Shown here: positions 50,817 to 59,366 of the stretch, one piece after another
How positions within the stretch are numbered: the stretch's first letter is position 1
Layout: every line of letters starts with the position of its first letter
From: TC-15 sp034437275
GTDB taxonomy: Bacteria > Chloroflexota > Anaerolineae > Aggregatilineales > Aggregatilineaceae
DNA length: 64,000 nucleotides
Direction of reading: 5' to 3'
Assembly: GCA_034437275.1 (NCBI GenBank)
Contig: DAOTUD010000192.1
Coordinates: 5,609 to 69,608, forward strand
Notes under the pieces: model-generated
Databases searched by the model: none
What the model was told of the DNA's origin: nothing
What the model saw: the letters and a program-made list of their open reading frames with translations, nothing else
Position numbers and translations under genes: made by a program

Positions 50817-51351
50817 AGCTCTCCAGCCAATGACGGGTCATGCGCGGTGAGCGCAATTGAATAACGAGCAGATGGTCATATTCTGGTTGTTGAAACAAGC
50901 AGGGATATTCCCGGCGGTGACGGCCATGTGTCTTGAGCGCCCAGCGCAGAATCGAATCGCGGCTGAAGAGGGCTGTGCGCCAGGATTCGCGGTTGCCATT
51001 CCACAGCACTTCCTGGGTGAGCATCCGGCGTAAGGTCCGTCGGGTCAGGCGCAGCAAGGCTACCGCGCGCGAATAATCCAGCCAGACGACGGTATCGGCC
51101 CGCCTCCAGACGATATCACGCACTTTGCTATAGTTACCATCGGTAACCCAGCGATCCCCGGCCAGCGTTTTAGCCACACGTGTCCGAAAGCAGTCTAACG
51201 GGGCAGGCTGCCAGTTTGGTCCCCAGTGGAGTGCATCAAGTTCGATATGCGGATAGGTTAACAGCGCAGCCAACCGGCACGCCAGGGTGGTTTTCCCCAT
51301 GCCAGTGGTGCCGATAATGACGATTCGCTGTCCTATGTTTGTATCCGGCAT
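50806..51351 (-). CDS. P-loop kinase, topology-modulation/FlaR-like
   Basis: 181 residues from ATG 51351. Walker A VIIGTTGMGKTTLACRLAAL, then HIELDALHWGPNWQPAP, WVTDGNYSKVRDIVWRRADT and VVWLDYSRAVALLRLTRRTL. This is the pattern of the adenylate-kinase-like family annotated as DNA topology modulation proteins (FlaR), small nucleotide kinases of uncertain substrate. Its stop overlaps the glycosidase start by 11 bp. The link to the downstream secreted enzymes seems to be only shared transcription. Confidence 0.78.
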   Translation of the reverse strand: MPDTNIGQRIVIIGTTGMGKTTLACRLAALLTYPHIELDALHWGPNWQPAPLDCFRTRVAKTLAGDRWVTDGNYSKVRDIVWRRADTVVWLDYSRAVALLRLTRRTLRRMLTQEVLWNGNRESWRTALFSRDSILRWALKTHGRHRREYPCLFQQPEYDHLLVIQLRSPRMTRHWLESYAT

Positions 51352-51462
51352 GTTGCATCTCGCTGAATAATGCGGCCATGGTAACATACAATTCCGGTCT
51401 TGGCATTGATAGACTACAATGGACGTAAAGAAACCCGCCTGTATGCGAAGGAAGGTAGAACC

Positions 51463-51828
51463 ATGACTAAACCCAAAGTGGTACATTACGCCGACGTTCC
51501 CGCGCAGGAGTTCGGCTCCGAAGCGCCTGGCACCCGGATTCGCTGGCTGATCGACGCTGATCATGATGGTGCGCCGGTGTACGCGCTGCGCATGATCGAA
51601 GTTGACCCCGGCGGCCATACGCCCCGGCACAGCCACCCCCACGAGCACGAGAATTTTGTGGTGGAGGGGCAGGGCCGGGTGCTGCTGGGCGATACGTGGC
51701 ATGCTCTCAAGCCGGGGGATGTGGTGCTGGTCCCCGGCGGCACCGAGCATACCTATCAGAACACCGGCGAAACGCCCTTCAAGTTCCTGTGCGGGATTCC
51801 CGTCACGAAACTGATGCCGCACGACTGA
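51463..51828 (+). CDS. Small cupin-domain protein
   Basis: 121 residues from ATG 51463 (GAAGG upstream); the open frame begins earlier but without similarity. A single cupin barrel: motif 1 GGHTPRHSHPHEHENFVVEG carries the metal-binding His and Glu, and motif 2 PGDVVLVPGGTEHTYQN the last His. It is probably a metal-binding isomerase, dioxygenase or sensor; small cupins cannot be assigned from sequence alone. TACAAT at 51415 is a likely -10. The iron-uptake genes follow 120 bp later, with their own operators. Confidence 0.8.
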   Translation: MTKPKVVHYADVPAQEFGSEAPGTRIRWLIDADHDGAPVYALRMIEVDPGGHTPRHSHPHEHENFVVEGQGRVLLGDTWHALKPGDVVLVPGGTEHTYQNTGETPFKFLCGIPVTKLMPHD

Positions 51829-51881
51829 CATTCGGTACAGGTTCCGGCGCTAAATCTCACTGAAGACTCCAGCGTTATATG

Positions 51882-51926
51882 CTATAATTGCGAACAACTC
51901 GCATTGCGAACGATTCGCAATTATAG
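51882..51926. promoter_or_regulatory. Tandem Fur-like operators over the feo promoter
   Basis: TATAAT (51883-51888) is the probable -10. It lies inside a perfect 13-bp inverted repeat (CTATAATTGCGAA at 51882 and its inverse ending at 51926). Within it are two overlapping palindromes, TTGCGAACAACTCGCAT and TTGCGAACGATTCGCAA. The GCGAA-CG-ATTCGC core resembles Fur boxes. Binding here would block polymerase, as expected for iron-repressed feo genes. Confidence 0.72.
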
Positions 51927-51949
51927 TGTTTTTGTGAGGAAACGATACG

Positions 51950-52321
51950 ATGCTCCAAACGCTGCTAACACGCTTCAAAACTGCGATTGATGAAGACCTT
52001 GCGGCGGACAATGTGCCAGGCCTGGAAGATTGCACGCCCGGAGTTGATTGTGAGGATTGCCCGAACCAGCCGGTCAAGGGTGCCACGCTGCCGTTGTGCC
52101 TGGTGCCGCCCGGAGCGCGGGCGCGGATTGTGCATGTCGACGAAGGCCGGCGCTTTCGTAAGCGGCTCGCCGATCTGGGGTTGGCGGTTGGCATGGATGT
52201 GCGCGTGCTGAAGACGTCGCAGGGCAGCGGTCCGCTCATTTTGGCGGTGTGCAACGATGCGCGGCTGGCGATAGGGTGGGGCATGGCGAATAAAATCCGG
52301 GTGCAGATTATACCGTCATGA
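51950..52321 (+). CDS. feoA: FeoA-domain protein of ferrous iron uptake
   Basis: 123 residues. The C-terminal ~75 residues are an SH3-like FeoA domain (PLCLVPPGARARIVHVDEG, FRKRLADLGLAVGMDVRVLK). It has an N-terminal extension of about 45 residues with four Cys (DCTPGVDCEDCPNQ and PLC), unusual for FeoA and possibly metal-binding or redox-active. FeoA helps FeoB transport Fe(II). The stop overlaps the feoB start by 4 bp (ATGA). Confidence 0.9.
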   Translation: MLQTLLTRFKTAIDEDLAADNVPGLEDCTPGVDCEDCPNQPVKGATLPLCLVPPGARARIVHVDEGRRFRKRLADLGLAVGMDVRVLKTSQGSGPLILAVCNDARLAIGWGMANKIRVQIIPS

Positions 52322-52824
52322 CAGCTACAGTAGCGCTGGCCGGCAATCCGAACGCCGGTAAGAGCACGATCTTCAATGCGCTGACTGGCGGTCGCCAGCA
52401 TGTTGGCAACTGGCCCGGCAAAACCGTCGCGCGCAAAGAAGGCATCTTCACGGTGAACGGTACAGACTTTGAGGTGATCGATCTGCCTGGCACGTACAGT
52501 CTGACGGCCTACTCCGAAGAAGAAGTCGTCACGCGTGATTTCCTGATTCATGAGCGTCCTGATGTGGTAGTCGCCGTCGTCGATGCAGCGAACCTGGAGC
52601 GCAATTTGTACCTGGTGGTTCAGTTGCTGGAGCTTGGCAGACCGCTGGTCGTGGCCTTGAACATGACCGACGTGGCCGAAGCGCGCGGGCTGACGATTGA
52701 TGTCGAGCGGTTGTCCGCCGGGTTGCAGGTGCCGGTCGTGAAGACCATCGCTACGCAAGGCATCGGGCTTGATGCGCTGCAAACCCTGATCCTCGAACAC
52801 ACAAAGCAGAAGTTGGTTCAATGA
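52318..52824 (+). CDS. feoB: FeoB G-domain protein (N-terminal half of a split FeoB)
   Basis: 168 residues. A complete GTPase: G1 LAGNPNAGKSTIFNAL, G2 NWPGKTVARKEG (T in GKTV), G3 DLPGTYSLTAYSEEE and G4 LNMTDVAEA. It ends just after the G5 region (ATQGIG). Normal FeoB continues into a GDI helical domain and the membrane permease in one chain; here a TGA stops it, and ATGA starts the next protein. The frame change is not an obvious sequencing error because both halves have a well-formed start or end. Confidence 0.88.
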   Translation: MTATVALAGNPNAGKSTIFNALTGGRQHVGNWPGKTVARKEGIFTVNGTDFEVIDLPGTYSLTAYSEEEVVTRDFLIHERPDVVVAVVDAANLERNLYLVVQLLELGRPLVVALNMTDVAEARGLTIDVERLSAGLQVPVVKTIATQGIGLDALQTLILEHTKQKLVQ

Positions 52825-54530
52825 CGTTGTCTTCGACTACAAATACTTCCCTCATTACTTACGATTCGGAAATTGAACACGCGATTACCCGCCTCCGGCA
52901 GATGATTGTGGCCAATGATGCGCTGCACGCCGTGTATCCGGCGCGGTGGCTGGCGATCATGCTGCTGGAGGGCGACAGCGATCTGGAGCGACAGGTCGCC
53001 GAAGTGCCCGGCGGGTTGCACGTGCTGACCGAGGCCGAACAACAGGCCGACCGTATCGCCCAGACGCTGGGCGAGGATGTGGATACCCTCATCGCCGACC
53101 GGCGGTACCGGTTTATTGCGCAGGTGGTCAAGGATGCTGTAGCGCGCCCAGAAGCCCATGATTATACGAGGTCCGATCAGATCGACCGGGTGATCACCCA
53201 TCCCTGGCTCGGCGTGCCGATTTTCCTGGCCTTGATGTGGTTCGTGTTTCAAATGACGGCGAATGTGTCCGGCATTTACGTCGATTGGATCGACGCGGTG
53301 ATCAGCGGTCCGGTCACGCGCTGGGCGGTTGCGCTGCTGGAGGTGCTGCGTTTGGAGGGGGGGGGGGTCGAGTCGCTGGTCGTGGACGGGGTGATCGCCG
53401 GGACTGGCGGGGTGTTGGTGTTCGTGCCGGTGCTGGCTTTTCTGTATTTTTTCCTCGCCGTGCTGGAAGATTCCGGTTATATGGCGCGGGCGGCCTTTGT
53501 GATGGACCGCTTTATGCGGGTGATCGGTCTGCACGGCAAAAGCTTCATTCCGCTGATCGTGGGGTTTGGCTGCTCGGTGCCGGGGATTTATGCTACACGC
53601 ACATTGGAAGACCGGCGCGACCGCATCTTGACCGGGCTGCTGGTGCCGTTTATGAGCTGCGCGGCGCGGCTGCCGGTCTATGTGTTGTTTGGCACGGCTT
53701 TCTTTGGAGCAAACAGTGGTAATCTGGTGTTTGCCATGTATCTGCTTGGGATTGTGATGGCCGTCCTGACCGGGCTGCTGCTGCGGCGCACGTTGTTTCC
53801 GGGCCGGGATGATCTGCCGTTTGTGATGGAACTGCCGCCCTATCGCCCGCCTTCCTTGAAGGCCATCGTACGCCGCGTCTGGGAACGAACGGCGGGGTTT
53901 GTGAGCGGCGTAGGGACCGTCATTGTCGCGGCCTCGCTGGTGGTGTGGGTGCTGTTGAGTATCCCCTCCGAGGATGGCCAGCCGCCCGAACTGGACGACA
54001 GCTTGTTTGGCGGGGTGAGCAAGACCGCTGCCCCGGTCTTTGCGCCGGCTGGCTTCGGTGCCTGGGAGGCCACCGGGGCGTTGATGTCCGGGATGATCGC
54101 CAAGGAAGTCGTGATCAGCACCATGAGCCAGATATATGATATGCCGGAGGATGCGGACGCTGCTGAGCCGGACGCTTCGCCGACGGTGTTCGAGGATATC
54201 CGCGCGATTCTGGAGGGCTTTGGGCGTGCAACGGTGGACACGATAAAGGCGACGCTGAGCATCGTGCCGGGGATTGATCTGGTCGCTGATGGGTCGGTAG
54301 ATGAGCATTCCGCGCTGCAGGATGTGCTGCGCCAGCGCTTCACGACGTTGGAAGCAGTGGCCTTTTCCGTGTTCGTGCTGTTGTATATGCCGTGTGTCGC
54401 GACGCTGGGCGCGATGCGGCAGGAGTTTGGCGCGCGGTGGATGTGGTTCAGCGTATTCTATACGCTGGTGATCGCCTGGTTGGCGGCAGTGGTGACCTAC
54501 CAGGGCGGCCAACTGCTGGGGTTGGGATAG
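52821..54530 (+). CDS. feoB: FeoB GDI domain and membrane permease (C-terminal half of a split FeoB)
   Basis: 569 residues. The first ~130 form the cytosolic helical (GDI-like) domain (YDSEIEHAITRLRQMIVAND, with RWLAIMLLEGD). Then come eight or so membrane helices with the FeoB gate motifs GFGCSVPGIYATRTLEDRRD and PFMSCAARLPVYVLFG, two Cys expected at the iron path. It starts at ATG 52821 inside the stop of the G-domain gene. It would assemble with the separate G protein at the inner membrane. FeoC follows 2 bp later. Confidence 0.88.
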   Translation: MTLSSTTNTSLITYDSEIEHAITRLRQMIVANDALHAVYPARWLAIMLLEGDSDLERQVAEVPGGLHVLTEAEQQADRIAQTLGEDVDTLIADRRYRFIAQVVKDAVARPEAHDYTRSDQIDRVITHPWLGVPIFLALMWFVFQMTANVSGIYVDWIDAVISGPVTRWAVALLEVLRLEGGGVESLVVDGVIAGTGGVLVFVPVLAFLYFFLAVLEDSGYMARAAFVMDRFMRVIGLHGKSFIPLIVGFGCSVPGIYATRTLEDRRDRILTGLLVPFMSCAARLPVYVLFGTAFFGANSGNLVFAMYLLGIVMAVLTGLLLRRTLFPGRDDLPFVMELPPYRPPSLKAIVRRVWERTAGFVSGVGTVIVAASLVVWVLLSIPSEDGQPPELDDSLFGGVSKTAAPVFAPAGFGAWEATGALMSGMIAKEVVISTMSQIYDMPEDADAAEPDASPTVFEDIRAILEGFGRATVDTIKATLSIVPGIDLVADGSVDEHSALQDVLRQRFTTLEAVAFSVFVLLYMPCVATLGAMRQEFGARWMWFSVFYTLVIAWLAAVVTYQGGQLLGLG

Positions 54531-54531
54531 C

Positions 54532-54810
54532 ATGACTACGGCTTTGCGACGGGTGTTGGAGGCCATTAAGGCGGCGGATGGGGCGGTGCGTTTCGATCAG
54601 CTCAGCCGCAAGCTTGATATCGAGGCTGGGATGTTAGATGGCATGTTGCAGCACTGGGTGCGCAAGGGGCGCATTCGCGAGGTGATCGATACCAACGCCG
54701 CCAACTGCACACACTGCGGCGTGAAAGGCCACTGCCCGTTTGTGATGAAAATGCCGCGCCGGTACGAGTTGGTGCCGGACGACGAGGAGCGCGGTGGAAG
54801 GCACGGCTAA
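54532..54810 (+). CDS. feoC: FeoC-like winged-helix protein with Cys cluster
   Basis: 92 residues: an N-terminal winged-helix (LRRVLEAIKAADGAVRFDQL, LDIEAGMLDGMLQHWVRKG) and a Cys cluster NCTHCGVKGHCPF. The layout (small HTH, then Cys that may hold an Fe-S cluster) is that of FeoC, a regulator or stabiliser of FeoB. It is the last gene of the feo operon. Confidence 0.82.
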   Translation: MTTALRRVLEAIKAADGAVRFDQLSRKLDIEAGMLDGMLQHWVRKGRIREVIDTNAANCTHCGVKGHCPFVMKMPRRYELVPDDEERGGRHG

Positions 54811-54927
54811 CACAAGGTTCGCGTAGTCATTTCCCCAGCCACAACCTCCTGCCGGTTTCCTTTCTGGCGTGCCTGCCCAACCGCTGTTACATTTTGCATG
54901 ACGCTCACCCAGCAAGGAGGCTGTGCC

Positions 54928-56790
54928 ATGCCCGATCAACACGGATATCTGCTGCCTCAGGAACGCCAGCTTTTGCTGCGCCAGTATGCGCCGGTGCTGG
55001 TGCTGTTCCCGGAGCACAAAAAACAGGCCCCGTATCCTGACGATGGCGACGCGATCTACACCCTGCGCAGCTCGTATCACCCCCGCGCGGTTGAGTTTTT
55101 CCTGGAACATGCCCGAGTGCGTTATCCCCGCCGCGTCTGGCTGCGCAATCTTATGTTACGCTTCAGGCCGCACTCGTATCGCGAGGAAAAGGAACAGGCG
55201 CAGCAATCCATCACGCGCGACGAATTGCAGGCTGCGGTGCAGACCTGGGCGGATGATCCGCACTACGCCGGGCTGGGCGATGCCGAACTGCGCGCGGCGG
55301 TGATGAAACGGCTGGTGCAGCACAATCTGGCCCAGCGGATTGATGGCTTTGATTTGCCGGTGTCGCGCGGGCATAATGTCCGCCAGTGGAAGAAGTATTT
55401 CGAGTTCTTGAAGAAGTCCTCGCCTGAAGGTCGGCGTGTGGTAGTGTATGGGCGAGTGGTGCAGGGGTTGGCACCGTTGGGCCACGCGCAAATATCGCCG
55501 CAGTCGAAAGTCGCTCAGGTGTCGCGCTATGGCCCCTACGATGTGAGCCAGACCCGGGTCGCGCTGCAATACTGGTGCCAATATTATTATGATGACTGGG
55601 CCAACCGGCATGAGGGCGACTGGGAAGGCCTGTCGATTTTGCTAGAAGTAGATGCGCGTCTGATCGAGCAGGATCGCCCGCTTGAGGCCGACGAACTGCT
55701 GTCCGGGGTCATGCCCCAAGATGCCGGCTACGCGGCGCATGAGGACGGCTATCGCCGGCATTGGGATGATGTGCAAAAAACGCGCGAGGGGAGGCCGATT
55801 GTGTACGTCGCGCGCGGATCGTCGGCGTCCTACTTCGCCTGGAAACTCGACGGCTACCCAACCTCGGCGCGGGTGGGGTTCGTCGAGCGCCTGCTGGCGC
55901 TGCCGGGCATGCTGCTGCGGGGTCGCCGGTTCCTGGGGCGGCGTTGGGATGGGGAATTCCGGGCACGGTTCACCGGGCGCGACCCGAAAAATACCGATTG
56001 GGTCGCCGCTGATCCAGAATCGTATGACCGGCTGGACGAGGCCGGGATCACCCCGCGCGAACGCGCGATTCCGCCCAGTTGTCGCGGGGTGCGGCGTGTG
56101 CCGTGCTTCGATCCCGAGGCCGGGCTGGATGCGAACTCGTATCACCTGGAGACGGAGCACCTGTTTTGGCTTGAGATGGTGCAGGAGTTTGGCGTGCAGT
56201 GGGGTGAGGATTCCTGGCTGCCGGGCATGAAAGGTCCCAGCGGGCGCAGCCAATCCCGCCGCGCAAAAGAGCACCGGCTGATCCATAACCTGGCGCAAGT
56301 CGAGCAGGCCGCTGAAAAAGCGCTGGAGCAGCTTCGGGAGACGTATTTCACCCCCGCCCACGCCATCCCCGAACTGGCGAGCATCCTGCACCCGCTGCGG
56401 CCCGAAACGCTCCAGGCGCACGGGCATTTCCCCGAGTATACCCGGTCGTATGTGTATGCGATGTGGGCGGGCATTCTGCGCGACCATCCGGAAGCGTGGC
56501 CCGGCGGCCCCGGCTGGCGCGCGCGATGGCGCTTCGGTCGCCAGTACACGCCTGGCCCGCTGCTGGTTCGCGAGGACCCGATGTATCATCTCAAGGCGCT
56601 GCTGGCCCAGGTGCGGCGCACGCGCTACGAGATTCAGAGTGACGGATCGAAGTGGGATAATCCGTTCGCCTGGGTGCACTATACCTGCCGTGCCGATACC
56701 TTTTACTACGGCATTGCCCGGCGGCTGATCCCCAAGCGCCTGGACGTCAATTATCTGGACTGCGTGGACGAGGATCTCTCGGCCCTGTAA
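54928..56790 (+). CDS. VPS62-like protein, function unknown
   Basis: 620 residues from ATG 54928 with AGGAGG eight bases upstream (an ATG at 54898 lacks one). No signal peptide or membrane segment is seen. Around residue 215-245, LQYWCQYYYDDWANRHEGDW, then EGLSILLEVDA matches the HEGDWE motif of the VPS62/DUF946 family, and VYVARGSSASYFAW follows as expected. This family is known mainly from plants and fungi, with scattered bacterial members, and has no proven activity. Long charged segments are present on both sides. A convergent stem at 56807-56836 follows. Confidence 0.62.
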   Translation: MPDQHGYLLPQERQLLLRQYAPVLVLFPEHKKQAPYPDDGDAIYTLRSSYHPRAVEFFLEHARVRYPRRVWLRNLMLRFRPHSYREEKEQAQQSITRDELQAAVQTWADDPHYAGLGDAELRAAVMKRLVQHNLAQRIDGFDLPVSRGHNVRQWKKYFEFLKKSSPEGRRVVVYGRVVQGLAPLGHAQISPQSKVAQVSRYGPYDVSQTRVALQYWCQYYYDDWANRHEGDWEGLSILLEVDARLIEQDRPLEADELLSGVMPQDAGYAAHEDGYRRHWDDVQKTREGRPIVYVARGSSASYFAWKLDGYPTSARVGFVERLLALPGMLLRGRRFLGRRWDGEFRARFTGRDPKNTDWVAADPESYDRLDEAGITPRERAIPPSCRGVRRVPCFDPEAGLDANSYHLETEHLFWLEMVQEFGVQWGEDSWLPGMKGPSGRSQSRRAKEHRLIHNLAQVEQAAEKALEQLRETYFTPAHAIPELASILHPLRPETLQAHGHFPEYTRSYVYAMWAGILRDHPEAWPGGPGWRARWRFGRQYTPGPLLVREDPMYHLKALLAQVRRTRYEIQSDGSKWDNPFAWVHYTCRADTFYYGIARRLIPKRLDVNYLDCVDEDLSAL

Positions 56791-56806
56791 CGTGCATAAA
56801 ACCAAT

Positions 56807-56836
56807 CACAGGCGGACCGGTGATGGCCCGCCTGTG
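56807..56836. terminator. Bidirectional hairpin between convergent genes
   Basis: A 9-bp stem CACAGGCGG / CCGCCTGTG with a 12-nt loop between the VPS62-like and fumarase genes. The T-tract is weak on both sides. Confidence 0.6.
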
Positions 56837-56862
56837 GGGTTTGGCAGGGTAGGGGGGTACTG

Positions 56863-57483
56863 TTAGCTGCCGATCAGGTCGGCGAGTTTGGCGGCGGACT
56901 GCTCTTTGACCTGAGCGTGCAGGCTGTTACCGTGGCTGTCCATTGTGACGACGGCGGGGAAGTCCTGTACGCGGATGATCCAGAAGGCTTCCGGCACGCC
57001 GAACTCTTCTTTTTTGTACACCGTGATCACTTCTTTCACGCTCTGCGCGATCAGCGAGGCGGCCCCCCCAATTGCATGCAGGTACACCGCGCCGATATCC
57101 TGGCAGGCTTGCAGCGTTTTAGGCCCCATGCCGCCCTTGCCGATCACCGCGCGCAGTGTGAAATGCTCGATCACGTCCGCCTGATACGGCTCTTCGCGGA
57201 TGCTGGTGGTCGGGCCGGCGGCCACAAATGACCAGGTGCCGTTGTGCTGCTGCACCACCGGGCCGCAGTGGTAAATCACGCCTTCTTTCAGGATGTCTTG
57301 CAGTTTGGCGTATAAATCTCGTTCTGCTTCCGGCGGGTTGCCCCCGGTCTTGACAAAGTTGTCGATGATGTATTTGTGCGCGGCGTCGCGCCCGGTGGAA
57401 ATGATGCCATTGAGGCTGACCGGCTCGCCGACGGTTAGCTCGCGGATGGCTTCTTCGCTGATCGGAACGGTCAGTTTACGCAT
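56863..57483 (-). CDS. Class I fumarate hydratase, beta subunit
   Basis: 206 residues. SLNGIISTGRDAAHKYIIDN, YHCGPVVQQHNGTWSFVAAG and GPTTSIREEPYQADVIE, then VIGKGGMGPKTLQA, are the beta-domain signature of two-subunit class I (Fe-S, oxygen-labile) fumarases and tartrate dehydratases. The partner alpha gene is upstream and overlaps by 8 bp. The pair hydrates fumarate to malate in the TCA cycle. Confidence 0.9.
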   Translation of the reverse strand: MRKLTVPISEEAIRELTVGEPVSLNGIISTGRDAAHKYIIDNFVKTGGNPPEAERDLYAKLQDILKEGVIYHCGPVVQQHNGTWSFVAAGPTTSIREEPYQADVIEHFTLRAVIGKGGMGPKTLQACQDIGAVYLHAIGGAASLIAQSVKEVITVYKKEEFGVPEAFWIIRVQDFPAVVTMDSHGNSLHAQVKEQSAAKLADLIGS

Positions 57484-58345
57484 AGGTCACCTCGTCTCCG
57501 ATTACGCGCATGTGCGCCCGACGGTTGGCCCAGCACATGTAGGCTACCGACACAAAGTAAGACGCTGGCAGGCGGTGCATAGTCCCGACCTTGACGCCCA
57601 GCAGCGTGGTTTTGCCGCCAAAGCCCATCGGGCCGATCGCAAGCTGATTCCCTTCCTCGAGGATTTGATCTTCGAGCGCAGCCAGTTCCGGTTCGGGGTT
57701 GGCATCTTCGATGGGACGCAGCAACTGCTGCTTGCTCTTGACGTAAGAGGCTCCCCGGTCGCCGCCGACGGCGATACCCAACACACCCGGCGCACAGCCG
57801 AGGCCCTGCGCCTTGTCGACGGCATCCAGCACCACACGTCGCACCCCGTCCAGGTCGCGGCCTGCGCCGAGATCGGCATTGGGCAGCTTGTACTGTGTGC
57901 TGACGTTCTCGCAGCCGCCGCCCTTGAGCAGCAGATCGACCTTGAGACCGTCTTCGTCCCACTCGTGGAAGTGGATCGTGGGGAAGTCGATCCCGGTGTT
58001 GTTGCCGCTGTTTTTGCCGGTCAGGCTGTCGACGGCGTTGGGCCGCAGGTAGGCTTTTTCGGTGGCGATGGCACACGCTTGTCGGATTTGCTCCGCCAGC
58101 TTGCGCGTCGAAACGCCCAGCGGGTAGTACACGTTGAAGATCGGAGTGCCGGTGTCCTGGCAAATCGGTGTGGTGTTGGTGCGGGCCATCTCGACGTTCT
58201 CCAGGATGGTATCGAGGGCTTGCTGCGCTGCCGAGCCTGTCTCTTCCTTTTCCCGGGCGTCTTGCAGCACCCGCTGCATGTCTGCCGGGAGCTGCGTTGA
58301 TGCCCGGCGGATGAGATCGACGAAAGCATCGGTGAGGTCTTGCAT
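57476..58345 (-). CDS. Class I fumarate hydratase, alpha subunit
   Basis: 289 residues. CQDTGTPIFNVYYPLGV (first cluster Cys), the GGGCENVSTQYKLPN block, GCAPGVLGIAVGGDRGASY and the IGPMGFGGKTTLLGVKVG tail are the [4Fe-4S] class I fumarase alpha domain. This form has no flavin and is inactivated by oxygen. The lineage also encodes a class II fumarase/aspartase family enzyme at 59367-60806, so two routes may coexist for different oxygen conditions. Confidence 0.9.
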   Translation of the reverse strand: MQDLTDAFVDLIRRASTQLPADMQRVLQDAREKEETGSAAQQALDTILENVEMARTNTTPICQDTGTPIFNVYYPLGVSTRKLAEQIRQACAIATEKAYLRPNAVDSLTGKNSGNNTGIDFPTIHFHEWDEDGLKVDLLLKGGGCENVSTQYKLPNADLGAGRDLDGVRRVVLDAVDKAQGLGCAPGVLGIAVGGDRGASYVKSKQQLLRPIEDANPEPELAALEDQILEEGNQLAIGPMGFGGKTTLLGVKVGTMHRLPASYFVSVAYMCWANRRAHMRVIGDEVTYA

Positions 58346-58393
58346 TGCGTTTTCCTTCCTGCCTAAAATTTCTTGCGATAGAAATATTAATTT

Positions 58394-58414
58394 GGCTATG
58401 GTTCCATCATAGCC
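58394..58414 (-). terminator. Hairpin after the ZIP transporter gene
   Basis: Perfect 7-bp inverted repeat GGCTATG / CATAGCC, 18 bp beyond the ZIP stop on the minus strand. It is followed by AAATTAATATTTC rather than a pure U-tract. Confidence 0.4.
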
Positions 58415-58431
58415 GCAGAACGTGTGCTGCG

Positions 58432-59244
58432 CTAGCCGAGCGCCACATCGAGCGTCATCATCACCGCAAAGCCTACCATCGCGCCCAGCGTCGCCAGGTC
58501 CTCGTGGCCGTTACACTGCGATTCGGGGATCACCTCTTCGACCGACACGAAGATCATCGCGCCCGCCGCAAACGCCAGCGCGTAAGGCAGCAGCGGGCGA
58601 ATGGTGAGCACCGCCGCGGCGCCGATCACGGCAGCGACCGGTTCGACGACGGCGGAAAGCTGCCCGTACCAGAAGCTGCGCGGGCGCGACATGCCTTCGC
58701 CACGCAGCGGCATCGCCACCGCCATGCCTTCGGGGAAATTCTGGATACCGACTCCGATCGCCAACGCTGTCGCGCCGGTCACAGTGGCGGCCTCGATGCC
58801 CTCGCTCGCCGCGCCGAACGCCACGCCAATTGCCAGCCCTTCCGGGATGTTATGCATCGTGATCGCCAGCACGAGCAGGATGGAGCGATCCCACGTAGTT
58901 GATGGCCCTTCGGCCTGATCGACCGGGCGGTTCAGGTGCAGATGTGGCAGCACGACATCGATCCCGCGCAAAAATACGCCGCCCAACAGGAAGCCGACCA
59001 CTGCCGGGATCCACGACGCGACATTTTGCTCCGCGGCCAGCTCTATTGCCGGGGCCAGCAGCGACCAGAAACTGGCGGCGATCATCACGCCCGCCGCAAA
59101 GCCCAGCATGGTGTCTAACACGCTGCGCTTCATTTCGCGGGTGAAAAACACGGCTGAGGCTCCCAGGGCTGTGAGGCCCCAGGTGAACAGGGTTCCGAAC
59201 AGCGCTTGCAGCACAGGATGAAAGTCTTTAATCAGGTCTTCCAC
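58432..59244 (-). CDS. ZIP-family metal transporter
   Basis: 270 residues from a GTG start with GGAGAG upstream. About eight helices. The core helices carry the ZIP metal site, AITMHNIPEGLAIGVAFG and GIQNFPEGMAVAMPLRG, with the paired HNxPEG and (Q/E)N-PEG motifs. A short loop (VLPHLHLNRPVDQAEG) contains His. ZIP proteins bring Zn, Fe or Mn into the cytoplasm. The gene lies between two TCA-cycle loci and 1.7 kb from the DtxR-type regulator gene, which may control it. Confidence 0.88.
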   Translation of the reverse strand: MEDLIKDFHPVLQALFGTLFTWGLTALGASAVFFTREMKRSVLDTMLGFAAGVMIAASFWSLLAPAIELAAEQNVASWIPAVVGFLLGGVFLRGIDVVLPHLHLNRPVDQAEGPSTTWDRSILLVLAITMHNIPEGLAIGVAFGAASEGIEAATVTGATALAIGVGIQNFPEGMAVAMPLRGEGMSRPRSFWYGQLSAVVEPVAAVIGAAAVLTIRPLLPYALAFAAGAMIFVSVEEVIPESQCNGHEDLATLGAMVGFAVMMTLDVALG

Positions 59245-59309
59245 GCTGAGTCTCTCCTTTGATGAACGGATGATTTGTCGTTAATCATAAACATTCTTCC
59301 CGCCAGCAC

Positions 59310-59339
59310 AAAAAACGAAGCTCCCGGTTGCCGGGAGTT
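59310..59339 (-). terminator. Intrinsic terminator of the class II lyase gene
   Basis: On the minus strand, stem CTCCCGG / CCGGGAG with a 3-nt loop, then CTTCGTTTTTT. Confidence 0.88.
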
Positions 59340-59366
59340 TCGCGGGATATCATGCCGGCGGCGGCC

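Noticed and set aside
52818..54566. 582-residue minus-strand frame opposite feoB
   Set aside because: High-GC shadow; residues are mostly His, Gln and Arg, and the plus strand has the conserved FeoB motifs.
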